Positions 30,418-41,944 are shown, counted from the stretch's first letter. The stretch is 64,000 nucleotides of DNA from Notolepis coatsorum (GCA_963971535.1 OZ020593.1:14475904-14539903); one strand, 5' to 3'. Translations and numbers: made by a program. Notes: generated by a model from the letters alone, not told the origin.

Positions 30418-30690
30418 TAAAATTATTTATTGCCATATTTATTGTAACATATCATACAGATAGGGCATACAGTCCCTCATCTGCACATTTGTTTACACTG
30501 TTTATTTCTTCCCATATTTTTATATTCAGTTATCTATAGTTTACACTGTTCAGATCAAATTTCATTGCCTATATTTATGTCTTTCTACTATTGCCCTGCC
30601 AATACCTGTACCTCCCCTCCCCCATGCTGCTATGACCGATATTCCCCAAGGGGATTAATAAAGGAATGTCTTATCTATCTTATCTTAAGA
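30418..30690 (+). mobile_element. LINE 3' end, family II, longest plus-strand copy
   Basis: aaaattatttattgccatat, acagtccctcatctgcacat, tttacactgtttatttcttc, cctgtacctcccctccccca, aaggggattaataaaggaat and a tail of cttatctatcttatctta. It gives the uninterrupted order against which the split copy at 8597 can be read. Confidence 0.85.
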
Positions 30691-30894
30691 TGAGGCCCAA
30701 CAACCCCTGACTAGTCATCCATTTGATTATGTTTGTTATTGCTGTATTTGGCTAAGTATACCCATTACCCATAGAGTTATTAGTCTGTTGTTTTCCAAAT
30801 TCATCAGTGTGCCACTTGGGAACAGAAACACAGCCGTAGGCTTGATGATGACTTTCCAAAAAGGTAGTGTGCGCCGTGCTCGTCTCGGTTATCC

Positions 30895-31580
30895 CCATTA
30901 TGTCACTAAGGAGTGCAACTCCAGCTGCACCAGGGCAGAGAAGGAGCCCCTCCACAGAGTGGTCAAGGCTGCGAGGAGGATCACTGGAGCTAGCCTCCCC
31001 CAGATATCTCCACAGTCTTCACCTCCCTCTGCCTACGTCGTGTGATAACATCCTACAGGACCAGTAGTACCACCCAGCACACCATCTTTTTCAACTGCTG
31101 CCCTCTGGTCGAAGGTACAGATCCATCCAGTCGGGAACTAGCAGACTGACCAACAGCCTCTATCCACGGGCTGTCAGGCTGCTCAACGATCATCATCAAC
31201 TTGCACCTCCCTCGCACCCCCCACTCCCACTTCTACATTACAACAATAACTGTGAACCGGACTTGCATTGCTGCACTATACACTATTCCATCCATTGCAA
31301 GCCAACACCCCCCCCCCCCCTCCCTCCATCCATTAACTCAACTGGACTGTCTGTCATTGTACTATTTATTTGCACTAGCACTATTGCACTTGGGACATTG
31401 ATGTTATATTATTATTATTGAGGACATTGGGACATTGATATTATTATATTATTATTATTATTGATATCATTATTTTGCACATGCTATATTCAGTATGTTT
31501 GTATGCCAGCAGTGGTGATGCTCCAAACTCAATTTTGTTGTACCAACAATGACAACAATAAATATTCTATTCTATTCTAA
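30895..31580 (+). pseudogene. Rex1-like LINE 3' fragment with (ATTCT)n tail
   Basis: TKECNSSCTRAEKEPLHRVV and KAARRITGASLP are typical of the C-terminal end of Rex1/CR1-clade reverse transcriptases. A frame change is followed by cttctgccctctggtcgaaggtac-type sequence that would encode LPSGRRYRSIQSGTSRLTN. The 3' UTR runs through gcactagcactattgcactt to tgtaccaacaatgacaacaa and a tail tattctattctattct. Frameshifts make it a pseudogene. Confidence 0.8.
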
Positions 31581-31797
31581 CAATGATTTACAGTAATCGA
31601 TAGGCATAGTAAAGAAAACAACATGCATGGCGCTAGCCCCGATCTCCACATGTTGACCTACATTTAATAGGCCAGACTCCATACAAACAGCCGTATAGTT
31701 CGGTGGTAAGTAAGTAACTGAGGCCTCCCTTTGTGTTTAGCTAGCTTGGCCCTGCGAGACTACCCTGGTGCAGAGAGTTGACTTAATCATGTCATTT

Positions 31798-32000
31798 TAA
31801 GATAAGATATTCCTTTATTGATCCCCTTGGGGAAATTCAGGCATCATAGCAGCATGGGGGAGGGTGGCAGGGTAATAGTAGAAGACATAAATACAGGCAA
31901 TACAATTATAGTAGAGTTGAAAATATCAAAGGTGCAGATGAGGGTCTGGCATCTGTATGCCCCATCAGTTATACATTACAATACATATGGTTACAATAAA
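31798..32000 (-). mobile_element. LINE 3' end, family II, minus strand
   Basis: taagataagatattccttta, ttgatccccttggggaaatt, gcagcatgggggagggtggc and ggtgcagatgagggtctggc. Confidence 0.85.
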
Positions 32001-32164
32001 CACTAGCATCTAAATATAGACTACGATGAGTAAGTAAAGTATACACCGTGTATAATTATTATTAGCTTGTACACTACATTTCTCAAAACCCACTGTCTCA
32101 CAGAAGGTGATAAAATGTGAAAAGCTTACAGGGAAACGCCACCCAACTCAAGAATTCACATAGT

Positions 32165-32410
32165 AGTGGCTCAGGAGATAGCGAGGTCGTCTGGTAATCA
32201 GAAAGTCCCCGGTTCGATTCAGACTCCTCCGTGTCTAAGTGTCCTTGAGCAGAGGCCACTTAACCCCTCACTGCTCCAGGTGAGCAGGTCGGCACCTTGG
32301 ATGGTTCCATCCGCCATCTGTGTGTGTGAATGACTGTGAGTGAATGTGAGGCATAAGTTGTAAAGTGCTTTGGGTAAAAGCGCAATATAAATGCAGTCCA
32401 TTTACCATTC
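32165..32410 (+). mobile_element. tRNA-derived SINE family B, full length
   Basis: Head: gtggctcaggagatagcgag (A-box region) and ccccggttcgattcagactc (B-box region). Body: gtgtccttgagcagaggcc, cttaacccctcactgctcc. End: agtgctttgggtaaaagcgc, aatataaatgcagtccattt. A damaged but complete copy of the family at 14940 and 38505. Confidence 0.8.
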
Positions 32411-32697
32411 ACCATTTATATTGTGTCCATGGCCTAGGCGAGCCTGTGAACATGATCTACTCTCTCAAAGCTAGAAGCCAGAGAAGTAAGACTCAAACTT
32501 GTGATGTCATCTGGACTGGTATGAAGTCTGGGAGACCCAATTTTGTGGATTGTCTGTCTTGTTTTTAGAGCATTATTCTCTATAGTAGTGTTCTCAGTTC
32601 TGAAACGGTTCAATGTACCCATATATTCGGAACATTCACCAGGGTGCTCGCAGTGTCATCTTTACCTATTCATTGTCTGTGGTGCAGCTTCAGACTG

Positions 32698-33330
32698 TAT
32701 AGATTAGATTAAAATGTATTGTCATCATCATACAGCACAAGTACAGTACAACGAAAAGAAGTTTGGCATCCAACCAAATGTAACGGTAAAGTGCAATAGT
32801 GCAAAACCCGACCTATCTTTAGCCTTCGACTAAAACACACTTCTTCAATCAATATCTGAAATTAGAAGAAAAAAACGAACCTTCTTACTGTCTTATACTA
32901 TCATGGACTCTTCCAATATGTCTTTACTACTAGAACACCCAAGTTTCAGTACTGTTGGATGAACATTGTTACTCAGTTGTGCCCTTCCTGCTGACTTGTC
33001 GTACAGAACTTGTAAGTCGCTTTGGATAAAAGTGTCAGCTAAATGACAAAATGTAAATGTAAAATGGTAATATACAATGTACAGGTGATTAAACCGGTAT
33101 AACATATATAAATTAGTACTACTGACTAATAGTGCTAATCATATGTATCAAAGTTGTAGTATCAATATGTACAATATGTTCATACAGGTATGAAGACATG
33201 GTAGTATGTCATACCGGCCACTGCGGCCAGCAGCGTAATTAGTAAGAGTAGGTAAGGAAGGGATATGTACAGATATGGATATAGTATCTATAGATAGATA
33301 CCAGAAGACGTCACAAATGTGAGTTTTAGG
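32698..33330 (-). repeat. LINE 3'-end-like repeat, family III, with a retroelement insert
   Basis: The left part is agattagattaaaatgtatt through aatagtgcaaa (32,803). The right part resumes atggtaatatacaatgtaca at 33,064 and continues to gatatagtatctatagatag. The intervening 260 bases end in taagtcgctttggataaaag and a(aatgta)n-like tail, a tRNA-SINE 3' end. This is another nested retroinsertion. Confidence 0.65.
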
Positions 33331-34300
33331 ACTCATTTTTGGATTTGGGAGAAAGAGTAATGTATGATGACCACCACTAATATATTTTTGGACTGTCATA
33401 GACTAAATTAATTCTTAAAGGGGACATATGGAAAATGGGTCTTTCCTAGTCTTTCTATGCATTTGGCAGTCTGCATTATTATTTAGGGAGCTGGGGAAAG
33501 ATGAATTAGTTAGCCTCCTCCTTGCCGTTGGCCAGGGTTTGAAGTCTTCTGATTGATGAGCCTAAACAACCTATTCAGACTTTGTGACGTCACAAGGGGC
33601 ACACAACTTCACAAGCAATCAATTGGCTTTAATCAATCAACTTGCTGTGTTTTACCTTAATGTACTGCCCAGATTGTAGAATATATTGTTTTATCTCTTT
33701 GGTGTGGGGTAGCTAGGCAGGGAAAGGAATCATTCATTTAAAATGCGGTGTGTGTGTGTGTGCTACACCCACCAAAAAATTTCCTCACTACAAAAGTAAG
33801 AAAGAGATGCTGGAAAATGAATAATTAAAAACGAGAGACTCGTTTCTTTTGCGAAAGAAAACCCTAACAAACATGTTCCACATATTTCAAGGAAGTCGTA
33901 TTAAGTAGTTGAAAAAGATCCGTAATATGTTCCATTTCAAATCAGGCGGTGTTCCTCTGTAACACACACTGCTCCTATTTGATCTGCCCAATTAATGGCT
34001 GCTGGTGAGATGGGCACTGGCAGCAGCTTTACAACACGGCTCCGCTTTCATTCGGTGTCCTTGAGAACAAGCACCAGCCTCTCCCTTCTTTTTTTTAAAT
34101 CTCAGTCTCTTGGGGAGCTAATGTATCAGAGCGTCCCCTCTCGCCCTTCACAGAGTAAGAGAGTTATTATAGGGATATTAGTGAGTGGGGCACTGCACTT
34201 CAGGGTTTCAATGCTGTGCCCAAAAGATCCAGCAACTGTCGTGCAGCCCGACCGTGCCCGTGGACACTAAGTATAGGCTGTTTAACCCATAGTCCGGCAC
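33331..34300. other. Mostly unassigned; possible MITE at about 33,415-33,600
   Basis: aaaggggacatatggaaaat followed 170 bases later by tgtgacgtcacaagg resembles a widespread teleost short element recalled from general knowledge. Its borders are not visible. No exon is seen in the kilobase. A gtgtgtgtgtgtg run lies at 33,748. Confidence 0.35.
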
Positions 34301-34302
34301 TT

Positions 34303-35658
34303 AATTAAAGGTGCCGTGAGTGGTATTTTCTTTTGTTTTGTTAAAATAATTGCTCTACACTCCCAACAGCTAGGCCTGCCACGATAACAAATTTTGCTGG
34401 GCGATTAATTGCCCCCGAAAATATCGCGATAAGCGATATTATTGCGACCGGTTAGAGAATTTTTTTTTGAGAAATTTATTTCCCAAAACTTTTATTTTGA
34501 AGCCCACCGCTCCGTCTTTTCCGGTGTTTTAGACTTTTATTTTGAAGCCCACCGACCGGACCGGAAGTATTGTTGTTATTATCCTAGCTTGCTGATGCTG
34601 CTGGTGGACTGGGGCCAGCTAACGTTAGCTTGCTGATGCTACTACTACTTCGACATGCTGCTAATGGGCTGGGGCCAGCTAACGTTAGCTTGCTGATGCT
34701 GCTGGTAGATCGACATGCTGCTAGTGGACTGGGGCCAGCTAACGTTAGCTTGCTGATGCTACTAGTAGATCGACATGAGCTAATGATAAAACAAATGTTG
34801 AGATTGTTGGTGAACAACTAACTTTAAGTTAGTTTTAACGTTAGCTACTAACGTTAAAACGCTAACGTTACACTACAAATAACGCTACTTGGTTAAAAGG
34901 AGCAACACTATTGAGAAATGTAGTTAAGCTATGTGGTGTTGCCCCACGGAGCTCCTGTGCTGTGCTCTCTGCTCTGTAGTAAAGCCAGCGGCCCGCCTCC
35001 CAACACGGACAGTGACTGACAAGGGGCACTGGTTCCGCCTCATTAAAACAAACGCGCAAATAGCAATTAATCGCGCCCGTCAAAATCATTGCATTAATTT
35101 TAATTATCGCGGCAATTAATCGATTTATTGCTTATCGCGGCAGGCCTACCAACAGCCATCACTGATGTGGAGTGTCTGATCAGTAACATGGGTCTCCCAG
35201 TCCCTCCTGCTCTGCAGTAAACACAAAATACATGTTCTGGTATCCTGTTGCCACTTCATCCAATCAGGAGCGAGAACTCCACACTGCAAAAATAAGAAAT
35301 TAAAACAAATGTGTCCGTGAAATAATCTACCAGTGCAGTAAGCAAATTTGGCTTGGCAAGATTTCTTGAAATAAGTAAAAATATCTAGGGTTCCGTCTCC
35401 TGACTGGATAAAGTGGCAACAGGATACAAGAACATGCATTCTGTGTTTACTGCAGAGTGGAGGGACTGGGAGACCCATGTTACTGATCAGACACTCTACA
35501 TCAGTGATGGCTGTTTACTGCAGAGTGGAGGGACTGGGAGACCCATGTTACTGACCAGACACTCCACATCAGTGATGGCTGTCGGAATGTAGAGCTGAGC
35601 TACACTTATTCTACACTTATTTTCACAAAAGAAAAGCCATGTGCAGCACCTTCAAGGA
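34303..35658. mobile_element. Foldback-like element with tandem-repeat arms, copy 2, interrupted by a hAT MITE
   Basis: The outer left end ttaaaggtgccgtgagtggt and the right end accatg... read backwards as ttgaaggtgctgcacatggc are inverted copies, and so are the next 60 bases (ttttcttttg, aaaataa, gctctacattcc). The repeat units (cagccatcactgatgtggag, catgggtctcccagtccctc) occur once on the left (from 35,150) and twice, inverted, on the right (35,450-35,582). The inner inverted pair around 35,240 and 35,390 is shared with copy 1. A hAT MITE (34371-35148) splits the left arm. Confidence 0.75.
34371..35148. mobile_element. hAT-type MITE with perfect 8-bp target duplication and internal tandem repeat
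   Basis: The ends are TAGGCCTGCCACGATAAC and ...ttatcGCGGCAGGCCTA. The flanking 8-mers ccaacagc (34363-34370 and 35149-35156) are identical. Internally three units of about 60 bp with ggggccagctaacgttagct lie at 34,575-34,760. Near both ends are gattaattg/caattaatc words in inverted order. Confidence 0.92.
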
Positions 35659-35935
35659 TGCTGCTGCGGTCGTCGGACTCGACACACAACGTCCAGTTAA
35701 AACTCGTCAGCATTTCCTGATTCAACTCGATATCCAACACTACTCCGTCACCGCAATTCTTCGCATCCGTTGTCGCCGTACGTCTCCCATCATCACCCGC
35801 CCGGGCGACTTGGCCTCCACCGTGTGTCTCAGCCTCGGTCAACGCCGAACAGCTAGAGGCAAGGATGTACTGATCCCAGTTGTCCTCATTTGAGCGTTTT
35901 ATATACCCTGAAGACGGGATCAGTTCTGAGTTCCA
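35640..35935 (-). other. Unrecognised open reading stretch, minus strand, beside a TATA-like motif
   Basis: The minus strand stays open for about 95 codons from near 35,930 down to 35,640, including SNEDNWDQYILASS and NCGDGVVLDIELNQEMLTSF. It has no recognisable domain and no in-frame ATG near its start. tatataaaac lies just upstream at about 35,900 on the minus strand. It may be chance in GC-rich sequence, part of an unknown transposon, or an exon. I cannot decide. Confidence 0.2.
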
Positions 35936-37830
35936 TCACTCATCATCATCATCAGCAGCCCGCCTGCCCCCCCTCGGTGTTGCCTGGTGTTCCAGTGACT
36001 CGGCTCCTCTCTGCGTTTGACATTTCACTGAGCTCTCCTTGGTCTCTCTCCTTCTGCCTCTCACTCTGCACATCGGAGGCCAGTCGATTCAGCTAGATCT
36101 CATTAGACTAACAAACACGGGTGGTTGTTCATTTTTAAGGCCCTTTATTGGTAAGCGACCTCCTTATACAACATCATTATATTGTAATGGCATTTATTTT
36201 TATTGTTGTGATTTTATGTGGTTTTTCTGCTAATTTCTGTATGTAGTTGTACACTCTACGTGACGTGACTGTAAATGACGAAATGCAATTCTTACTGTAA
36301 CATTTGCCTTAATGGCTGAGACGCTAATTAGCTTCAACCATAGAGAACACCTTCTATTTATAGAGATGGTAGGCAGGGCACGATCTGTTTCATAATGCAG
36401 CTGATTCTTTATTTCATCCTATTTGGTTCTATGCCAGAATACCTGCATGTGTTGCATATTTAATCTCTTTGTAGTATACATTCCTACTAGTACCCATGAG
36501 TTCAATCTCATATCTCATTTGAGATATATGCATATTGAAAGAGGAAGTGCCGTTAAATTACATGCACACGTTATTGCTGCCTTCAACATGGAACTCGTGA
36601 GTTTGTGATCTCGACGTGGAAAGTCGTGTACACAATGCGCTTGGCGTTCAAGTGGTTAAAGTCATGAGGACATTGTTGCTAGGCAACTGGGCAACGCGTC
36701 TTGAAGCCACCAATGCCAACGGTTTCGCTAAACGAGCGAGTAAACGGGCTATAACGTTACAATGACGGGACGAGATCAATAAAGGAATATCTTATCTTAA
36801 AGAGATTTAGGGTACTGTAGGGAACATCAACATTTTACGCAGATATATTCTTTATTTACTAAGAGACTAAATGACAAAAATTCCACTGCAGAATTAACCT
36901 CCACATGCTCTAGTCTGCTTTTTAAAAACGTCATCACAACCACTCGGAGCTTTCAGAAAGTTTTCACTCACAACCTTGTGAATAAGATGAGATAAGATAA
37001 GATCCCCTTGGGGAAATTCGGGCGACATAGCAGCATGGGGGAGGGGAGGTACAAGGTTATAGTAGAAAAGACATAAATATTAGGCAATACAATTAGATCT
37101 GAATATAAAGATATGAGAAGAAAATAAACGCAGCCCCATTTGAAGGCACCATATCTTATGTGTACATCTCAAATGACAGACGTGCAAACTACAGCTCACA
37201 TGTCGATCTTATTTGATTATGGAGACGACGCTGTGTAAACGACCTGTTAATCTGTCAATCAAATTAGATTACATTTTACAGATTCAATTAAAATAAGAAA
37301 AAGGTCTGTCTGTCCGTCCCTCCCAAAAATAACAAAAGAAATGTACTCCTCCCAGAGTTTCCGCGCCATGGTTACGGGTAATACCTCAAATCGAGCGCCT
37401 TTGTCTGGAATGGTGTGCTATTACTGGGAGTAACGCAGCCTTTTTTGTGTGCAATTCTGTCCCATATGAATTGTGGAATGTTGAAAAACTAGAGTTTGTC
37501 AGTTTGTATTCTGACCCTTTAAAAACTCACCACTGCGTCTACAATGTTCACACAAGCTAGTAGAATCTTTTTTTTAATTATTATTATTATTATTTTTACA
37601 TACAATCAAAGAACATTGAAATGCCATGTTTTGCTTTTGCATCATTCATCACGTTTGTTTCACATGTAGTTTTGGCATTTTTCTGTGGTTTTCTAGAGTG
37701 CGTCTGGGCAGGTGCAGCTAATCAACTCCAGGGCACAAGGGGGTTGCATGCACATTAAAAAACAACAACTCTTAAAGTGACAGACACATAATCAATGATA
37801 ATACACTCAATTGGTTTTAGTGGTACAGAC
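35936..37830. other. Unassigned stretch with small LINE fragments
   Basis: No gene is seen. It contains a 26-bp family II terminus at 36,773 (agatcaataaaggaatatct, plus) and a minus-strand family II fragment at 36,985-37,130 (agatccccttggggaaattc). catcatcatcatca lies at 35,941. The rest is unclassified. Confidence 0.4.
36985..37130 (-). mobile_element. LINE 3' end, family II fragment, minus strand
   Basis: gataagatccccttggggaa, cagcatgggggaggggaggt, gcaatacaattagatctgaa. Confidence 0.75.
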
Positions 37831-37837
37831 AACCGCT

Positions 37838-37895
37838 TCTACACACACACACACACACACACCACACACACACACACGCATGCATGCACACATAC
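37838..37895. repeat. (CA)n microsatellite, short
   Basis: Two ca runs separated by acc, followed by acgcatgcatgcac. Confidence 0.9.
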
Positions 37896-37959
37896 ACCAT
37901 TCATCATTGGACTCGGCAGAGTAGTTTTTCATTGGTGTAGGTCAGTCCTGCCCTTTGTA

Positions 37960-38035
37960 CTGTAGCCACGCCCCCTTTCATAACTCATTAACCGCTTGCC
38001 ACGCCCCCTTTCATAACTCATTAACCGCTTGTCCC
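37960..38035. repeat. Tandem 33-bp duplication with GC boxes
   Basis: gccacgccccctttcataac tcattaaccgctt occurs twice head to tail (37,965 and 37,998). Each copy carries cacgcccc, a KLF/Sp1-type CACCC/GC box. The next 200 bases are moderately CpG-rich. It could be a promoter element, but no gene start is visible. Confidence 0.6.
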
Positions 38036-38504
38036 AGACACGAGTGGGAGGCACCGTTGGACTCTGCGGAGTTCTGTGCGGAGACGCTCTTCTAGTCGGC
38101 TCAGCTCCGAGAGAACCTGCACAACGGACGGTCACCGCTGATCACGAGTTACGTGTTCGCTTGTCAACGGCGAGCACGTTTTAGACTACCTGCCGCAACG
38201 TGAACCTTGGCCATGACCGAGGAAGTCTGTTAGACAAAGTCCAGCTTGGCAGTGTGACTGGCCTTGGTATTTGTTACAGGGCAGTAAGGAAGCACTCTCC
38301 CCCCCCCCCGGAGAACAAAAGAGGAATTCAGACTAGTGTCTGGATTTGAAATATTTCATTTATTTTTTACATAGCTGGGCTGTACAGACGGAGAAAAAAA
38401 ATGCATGCAGACGTTTCAGTCCATGTTTGGACTTTCCTCTTGAGGCCAATATACGAGTCAACCTATATGTGGATTTCTCTACAGGTTCAACCGGTCCGTG
38501 ATCT

Positions 38505-38705
38505 AGGGCTTGATTGGACACACGTGAAGCCAATTGCTGTGTGTCGAAGTGTCCTTGAGCAAGACACTTAACCCCTTGCTCCTGAGCAGGTTGGCACCTT
38601 GCATTGTAGCCTCCACTGTCAGTGTGTGAGTGAATGGGTAAAATGTGAGGAACATATTGTAAAGCGCTTTGGATATAAGCGCTATATAAAATGCACCATT
38701 TACCA
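38505..38705 (+). mobile_element. tRNA-derived SINE family B, 5'-truncated
   Basis: The tRNA head is missing. The body gtgtccttgagcaagacact, taaccccttgctcctgagca and the end ttgtaaagcgctttggatat, ataagcgctatataaaatgc are intact. Confidence 0.8.
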
Positions 38706-39254
38706 CTTTGGACACGCATGAAGCCAATTGCCAGCAGGTCAGGTCATTACAAAAACATTAGAATAATATAATTGATGGCACCAACACATTTGTTAACCAC
38801 CATCGTCCATCGTGAAACATGGCCTCCGGATTGGAGAACTGACGTGGGACCAGAGTGAAGAGATAAATCTTCTCAGAGGGTGATGGGGGGGGGGGGGGGG
38901 GGCGGGGATTCTGAGGCATGAGAAGCTGACAGCCAGACTCCAGAGAGCATCTCGGCAACAATTGCATGACGCAGCAGTCGCTTGACAATATACAGAGTGT
39001 GTTTGCCGTTGTGATTTCCCATGACTAATAAACTCATGACAACACCAGTATTACCAGTGACACCGGCGGACACTTTACAAAATGATGCTTAATATCTGTA
39101 GAGCGCTTACTTACTTAAACGTTATGTAGCTACTAGCTACATTGATCCGCTGTGTCTCTCCGTCTTGTTTCTATTTCATTTTCAATGACTAGTATCCATT
39201 TGTTGGGACAGACAGAGTTGATGCTATGTTCTAATAAAAAAATAAACCAACGGA
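38706..39254. other. Unassigned sequence
   Basis: No gene. A G-run of 15-17 lies at 38,885-38,902. Nothing else is recognised before the transposon at 39255. Confidence 0.4.
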
Positions 39255-40426
39255 TAGGGATGCCCCGATCGATCGGCCACCGATCGTTATCGGCCGATAA
39301 ATATAAATATAAATATGCGATCGGGGAATTCCGATAATTAGTCATATTCGCCGATCGCGGAAACTGATCAAGTGGATATCTCACTCGCTTGTCTCAGACG
39401 CACAGGACCTGCAAACTGCTCCTCCTCCCTAGCCCCGCCCGTACCCGTGTAGAGTTTGTAAACACAGAGGAGGCGGACCTCCTCTGCTGAGTCTAGATAG
39501 TGCATTCGACCTGAGCTAACGTTAGCTACCTAGCTATCGTTACTGTTTAAACAAAATTACCCAGTCAACTATTCACTTTTAGTAGGCATTGTCTAACGGT
39601 ATTTAGCCGGCTAGCTACTGATAGCTCCGGATATCAACAAATGCCCCAGGAAGTCCAGTAGCCCATGTTGATATCTCCGTTAGCTTGCGTTAGCTGACGT
39701 TAGTTCACGGTTCAAAACGTAATGTCCGATTGAACTAAATAGTTGTCTTAACGTCATCTAGCCGGCTAGCAGTAGCTACAGATAGCTCCTGATATCAATG
39801 TCTTATAACATTGATTGAATGCGTATTCGAGCTGAGGGCTTGCTGAATGTGAAATGACCAAAGCATAACGTTACTAAGCTAATTAGCGTTAGCTGCTAAT
39901 CCTGGAAACGCTCAAAGCACCGTCAGCGAGTCCACAAAACCAGTTCCATTAGTGAGGAAAGGGGTTATATTAACGAGGCTTGACAACAGGGGTTCAAAGA
40001 TAACTTCACATTTATTGGCTATTGGTTTATTTATATCGCTTCATGCATCCACCAGGCTCCGTGTGTTCTGTTGACATCTTAGTCTGTGTGTGACATCATC
40101 AACTACGCGACTCAGACGGAGATGCATCCAGCTGCAGCGCCGGAGAATCCTTTTTTGAGCTAGGGCTACTAGAGTACACACAGACAGTGGAGCTGTTTGC
40201 AGATAGCGAGCATTTTGACTTGTTGCGTGGTGGCGATGTCTCGCAGATAATACAAGTACAAGTCTAATTATATAATATATATATTTTATTAAAAACTTTT
40301 TATATAAAATAATTTTTAATTTCTTTTTAATCAAAAACGATCGGTATCGGATCGGTATCGGCCGATATGGCTCACGACGATCGGTGATCGGTATCGGTGG
40401 CAAAAAACGTGATCGGGGCATCCCTA
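39255..40426. mobile_element. hAT-type element of 1.17 kb with perfect 8-bp target duplication
   Basis: The ends are TAGGGATGCCCCGATCg and ...cGATCGGGGCATCCCTA, a 16-bp perfect inverted repeat. The flanking 8-mers ccaacgga (39247-39254 and 40427-40434) are identical. Subterminal regions are full of cgatcgg/ccgataacg words. The middle carries gctaacgttagc palindromes. There is no transposase, so it is non-autonomous. Relatives: 41945-43515 (inverted, truncated) and 53635-54412. Confidence 0.95.
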
Positions 40427-40439
40427 CCAACGGACAGTA

Positions 40440-40520
40440 ATACCTTCCGTTAGTGCTGGGCGATTAATAGATTTTATCGAATGAATGATGATTTTTTTTT
40501 TAACCGATTTAAAAAAGAAA
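40440..40520. mobile_element. MITE fragment, one end only
   Basis: tagtgctgggcgattaatag followed by T-rich sequence resembles the ends of elements carrying gggcgattaa, such as 34371. The other end is missing, perhaps cut by the SINE that follows. Confidence 0.4.
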
Positions 40521-40525
40521 AAAAG

Positions 40526-40985
40526 AAGCGGCTGAGTGGCGCAGTGGGCAAGGCGCTCGCCACTAACGCAGGAGATGCTGGTATCGAGCCCAGCTCTCTG
40601 CGTTGCTACCGGCTTGGCCGGCCGGCATACTAACACAATTGGCAAGTGTTAGAGGGTGGGAAAGCCGGTGGGTGGGGATTGGACGTTGTGGACAGCGACT
40701 CCTACAGGTCGGTTGGGTGACGCCGGTACGGCGGAAACAGGAAGTATCGGGGGCAGCGTGAGCCTCCCACGCGTTACTCCTCGCCACAGAGTTCGAGCTG
40801 TTGCGGTGAAAAGATGCGACAGGCTGCCTCCTCGTGTACCGGAGGGGACACATGATGCAAGGCTTCTATCCTCACTACAGCCGACCAGTGGGAGGCATAG
40901 TCTAGCAACGTTCAAGACAGGGGAGGGAAGAATTGGAAATATGAAATTGGGATGGGAGAAAAATTGAAAATAAGGAGAAAAAGTG
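40526..40985 (+). mobile_element. tRNA-derived SINE family A (subtype 1)
   Basis: Head: gcggctgagtggcgcagtgg gcaaggcgctcgcc (A-box region) and ggtatcgagcccagctctct (B-box region, one change from the usual ggttcgagcc). Body shared with 59625: acagcgactcctacaggtcg, ggaaacaggaagtatcgggg. End: gggatgggagaaaaattgaa. Confidence 0.8.
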
Positions 40986-41204
40986 GATACAAAAAAATAC
41001 CTTTTTTCTTTTTAAGAGTCACCTTTTATTTCTTGTGGACACCGGTACACTACGGACACCAATTGCAGTGGTGTAGACTTTCATAGTGTTACTAGAAGTT
41101 CTGAACATGATTGCCTCTCATTTTTCGGTGACATTAGGAACCATGCCTCTGCCAAGAGCAAGAGGGTTTGGTGAATTCAGCCTAATCCTGCCGGTTTGTT
41201 TCAG

Positions 41205-41323
41205 CGAGTCGGTTTCACAACCTCGACATGGTGCCAGAGGTGGATGCTCTTCAGACACACATGGAGACGATCTGTGGACTGTTCAGTAAATCAGTTCAGT
41301 CAGTCTTAACACGCTCTACATGA
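41205..41323 (+). CDS. Candidate terminal coding exon, protein not recognised
   Basis: A good acceptor (cggtttgtttcag at 41,192-41,204) precedes an open frame. After two bases it reads SRFHNLDMVPEVDALQTHME then TICGLFSKSVQSVLTRST and stops (TGA at 41,321). A second frame downstream reads LYMNNEQRCQSHGLPAELDK, as if a frameshift lay near 41,310. The composition looks protein-like, unlike the surrounding repeats. It could be the last exon of a plus-strand gene, a decayed exon or a processed fragment. I do not recognise the family. Confidence 0.3.
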
Positions 41324-41552
41324 ACAACGAACAACGATGCCAGAGTCACGGTCTTCCAGCGGAATTGGACAAATGTCTGCGGCGAGTTTGATGAACGAAC
41401 GGTGCGAGAGAATCCAGACAAACATTAACTCTTTACTGTAGAGGAGTCGGATATTCCCCGTCCTGTCAAAAGCACGGGAGCCTGAAGCACGAGGCTTTTT
41501 TGGTCAATCATTTACCAGTAGGCTACTTGCATGCTGGGCTGTTGGCCTGGAT

Positions 41553-41938
41553 AGAGCCATATGAAATCCGCGTTCACGGAATCGCGGACGGAATCACGGA
41601 ATTTACCAATAAAAATGGAATCAACTGCAAAAACGTGGAATATTGCAGAATTTGGCCTAATCTGGACTGAAATTCCGTTTTTGGGTGGAACGTTTGTTGC
41701 AAAGCAAACATGAGCGGGGAGGCGGGGACCGCTGCGTGTTACACACAACACAGCGGTGACCAAGCGTCTCGCTGCTTCGGTGTTAACGCCGTCAAGAAGC
41801 TAAGAAATTCCGCACTAAGCCCTAAATTCAGAGCAGAGCAGTATCCTAATGACTTTTATGCTTCAGTCGATAAGGGATTGCAAATTCTGCATCCCAAAAC
41901 ACACCAACTCTCTAACGATGCTCTCTGGTGATCACAAT
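41553..41938 (+). pseudogene. Possible BED/C2H2-type transposase-derived fragment
   Basis: After repeated cggaat words (gaatcgcggacggaatcacg), a short frame at 41,710-41,931 encodes YPNDFYASVDKGLQILHPKT. PNDFY resembles the start of the CGG-binding/hAT zinc-finger motif, but the cysteines expected after it are absent. It may be a remnant of a transposon-derived protein. Weak evidence. Confidence 0.25.
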
Positions 41939-41944
41939 AGATAC

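Noticed and set aside
38211-38232. Start codon ccatgaccgaggaagtc as a gene start
   Set aside because: The frame stops after six codons and no donor follows within it.
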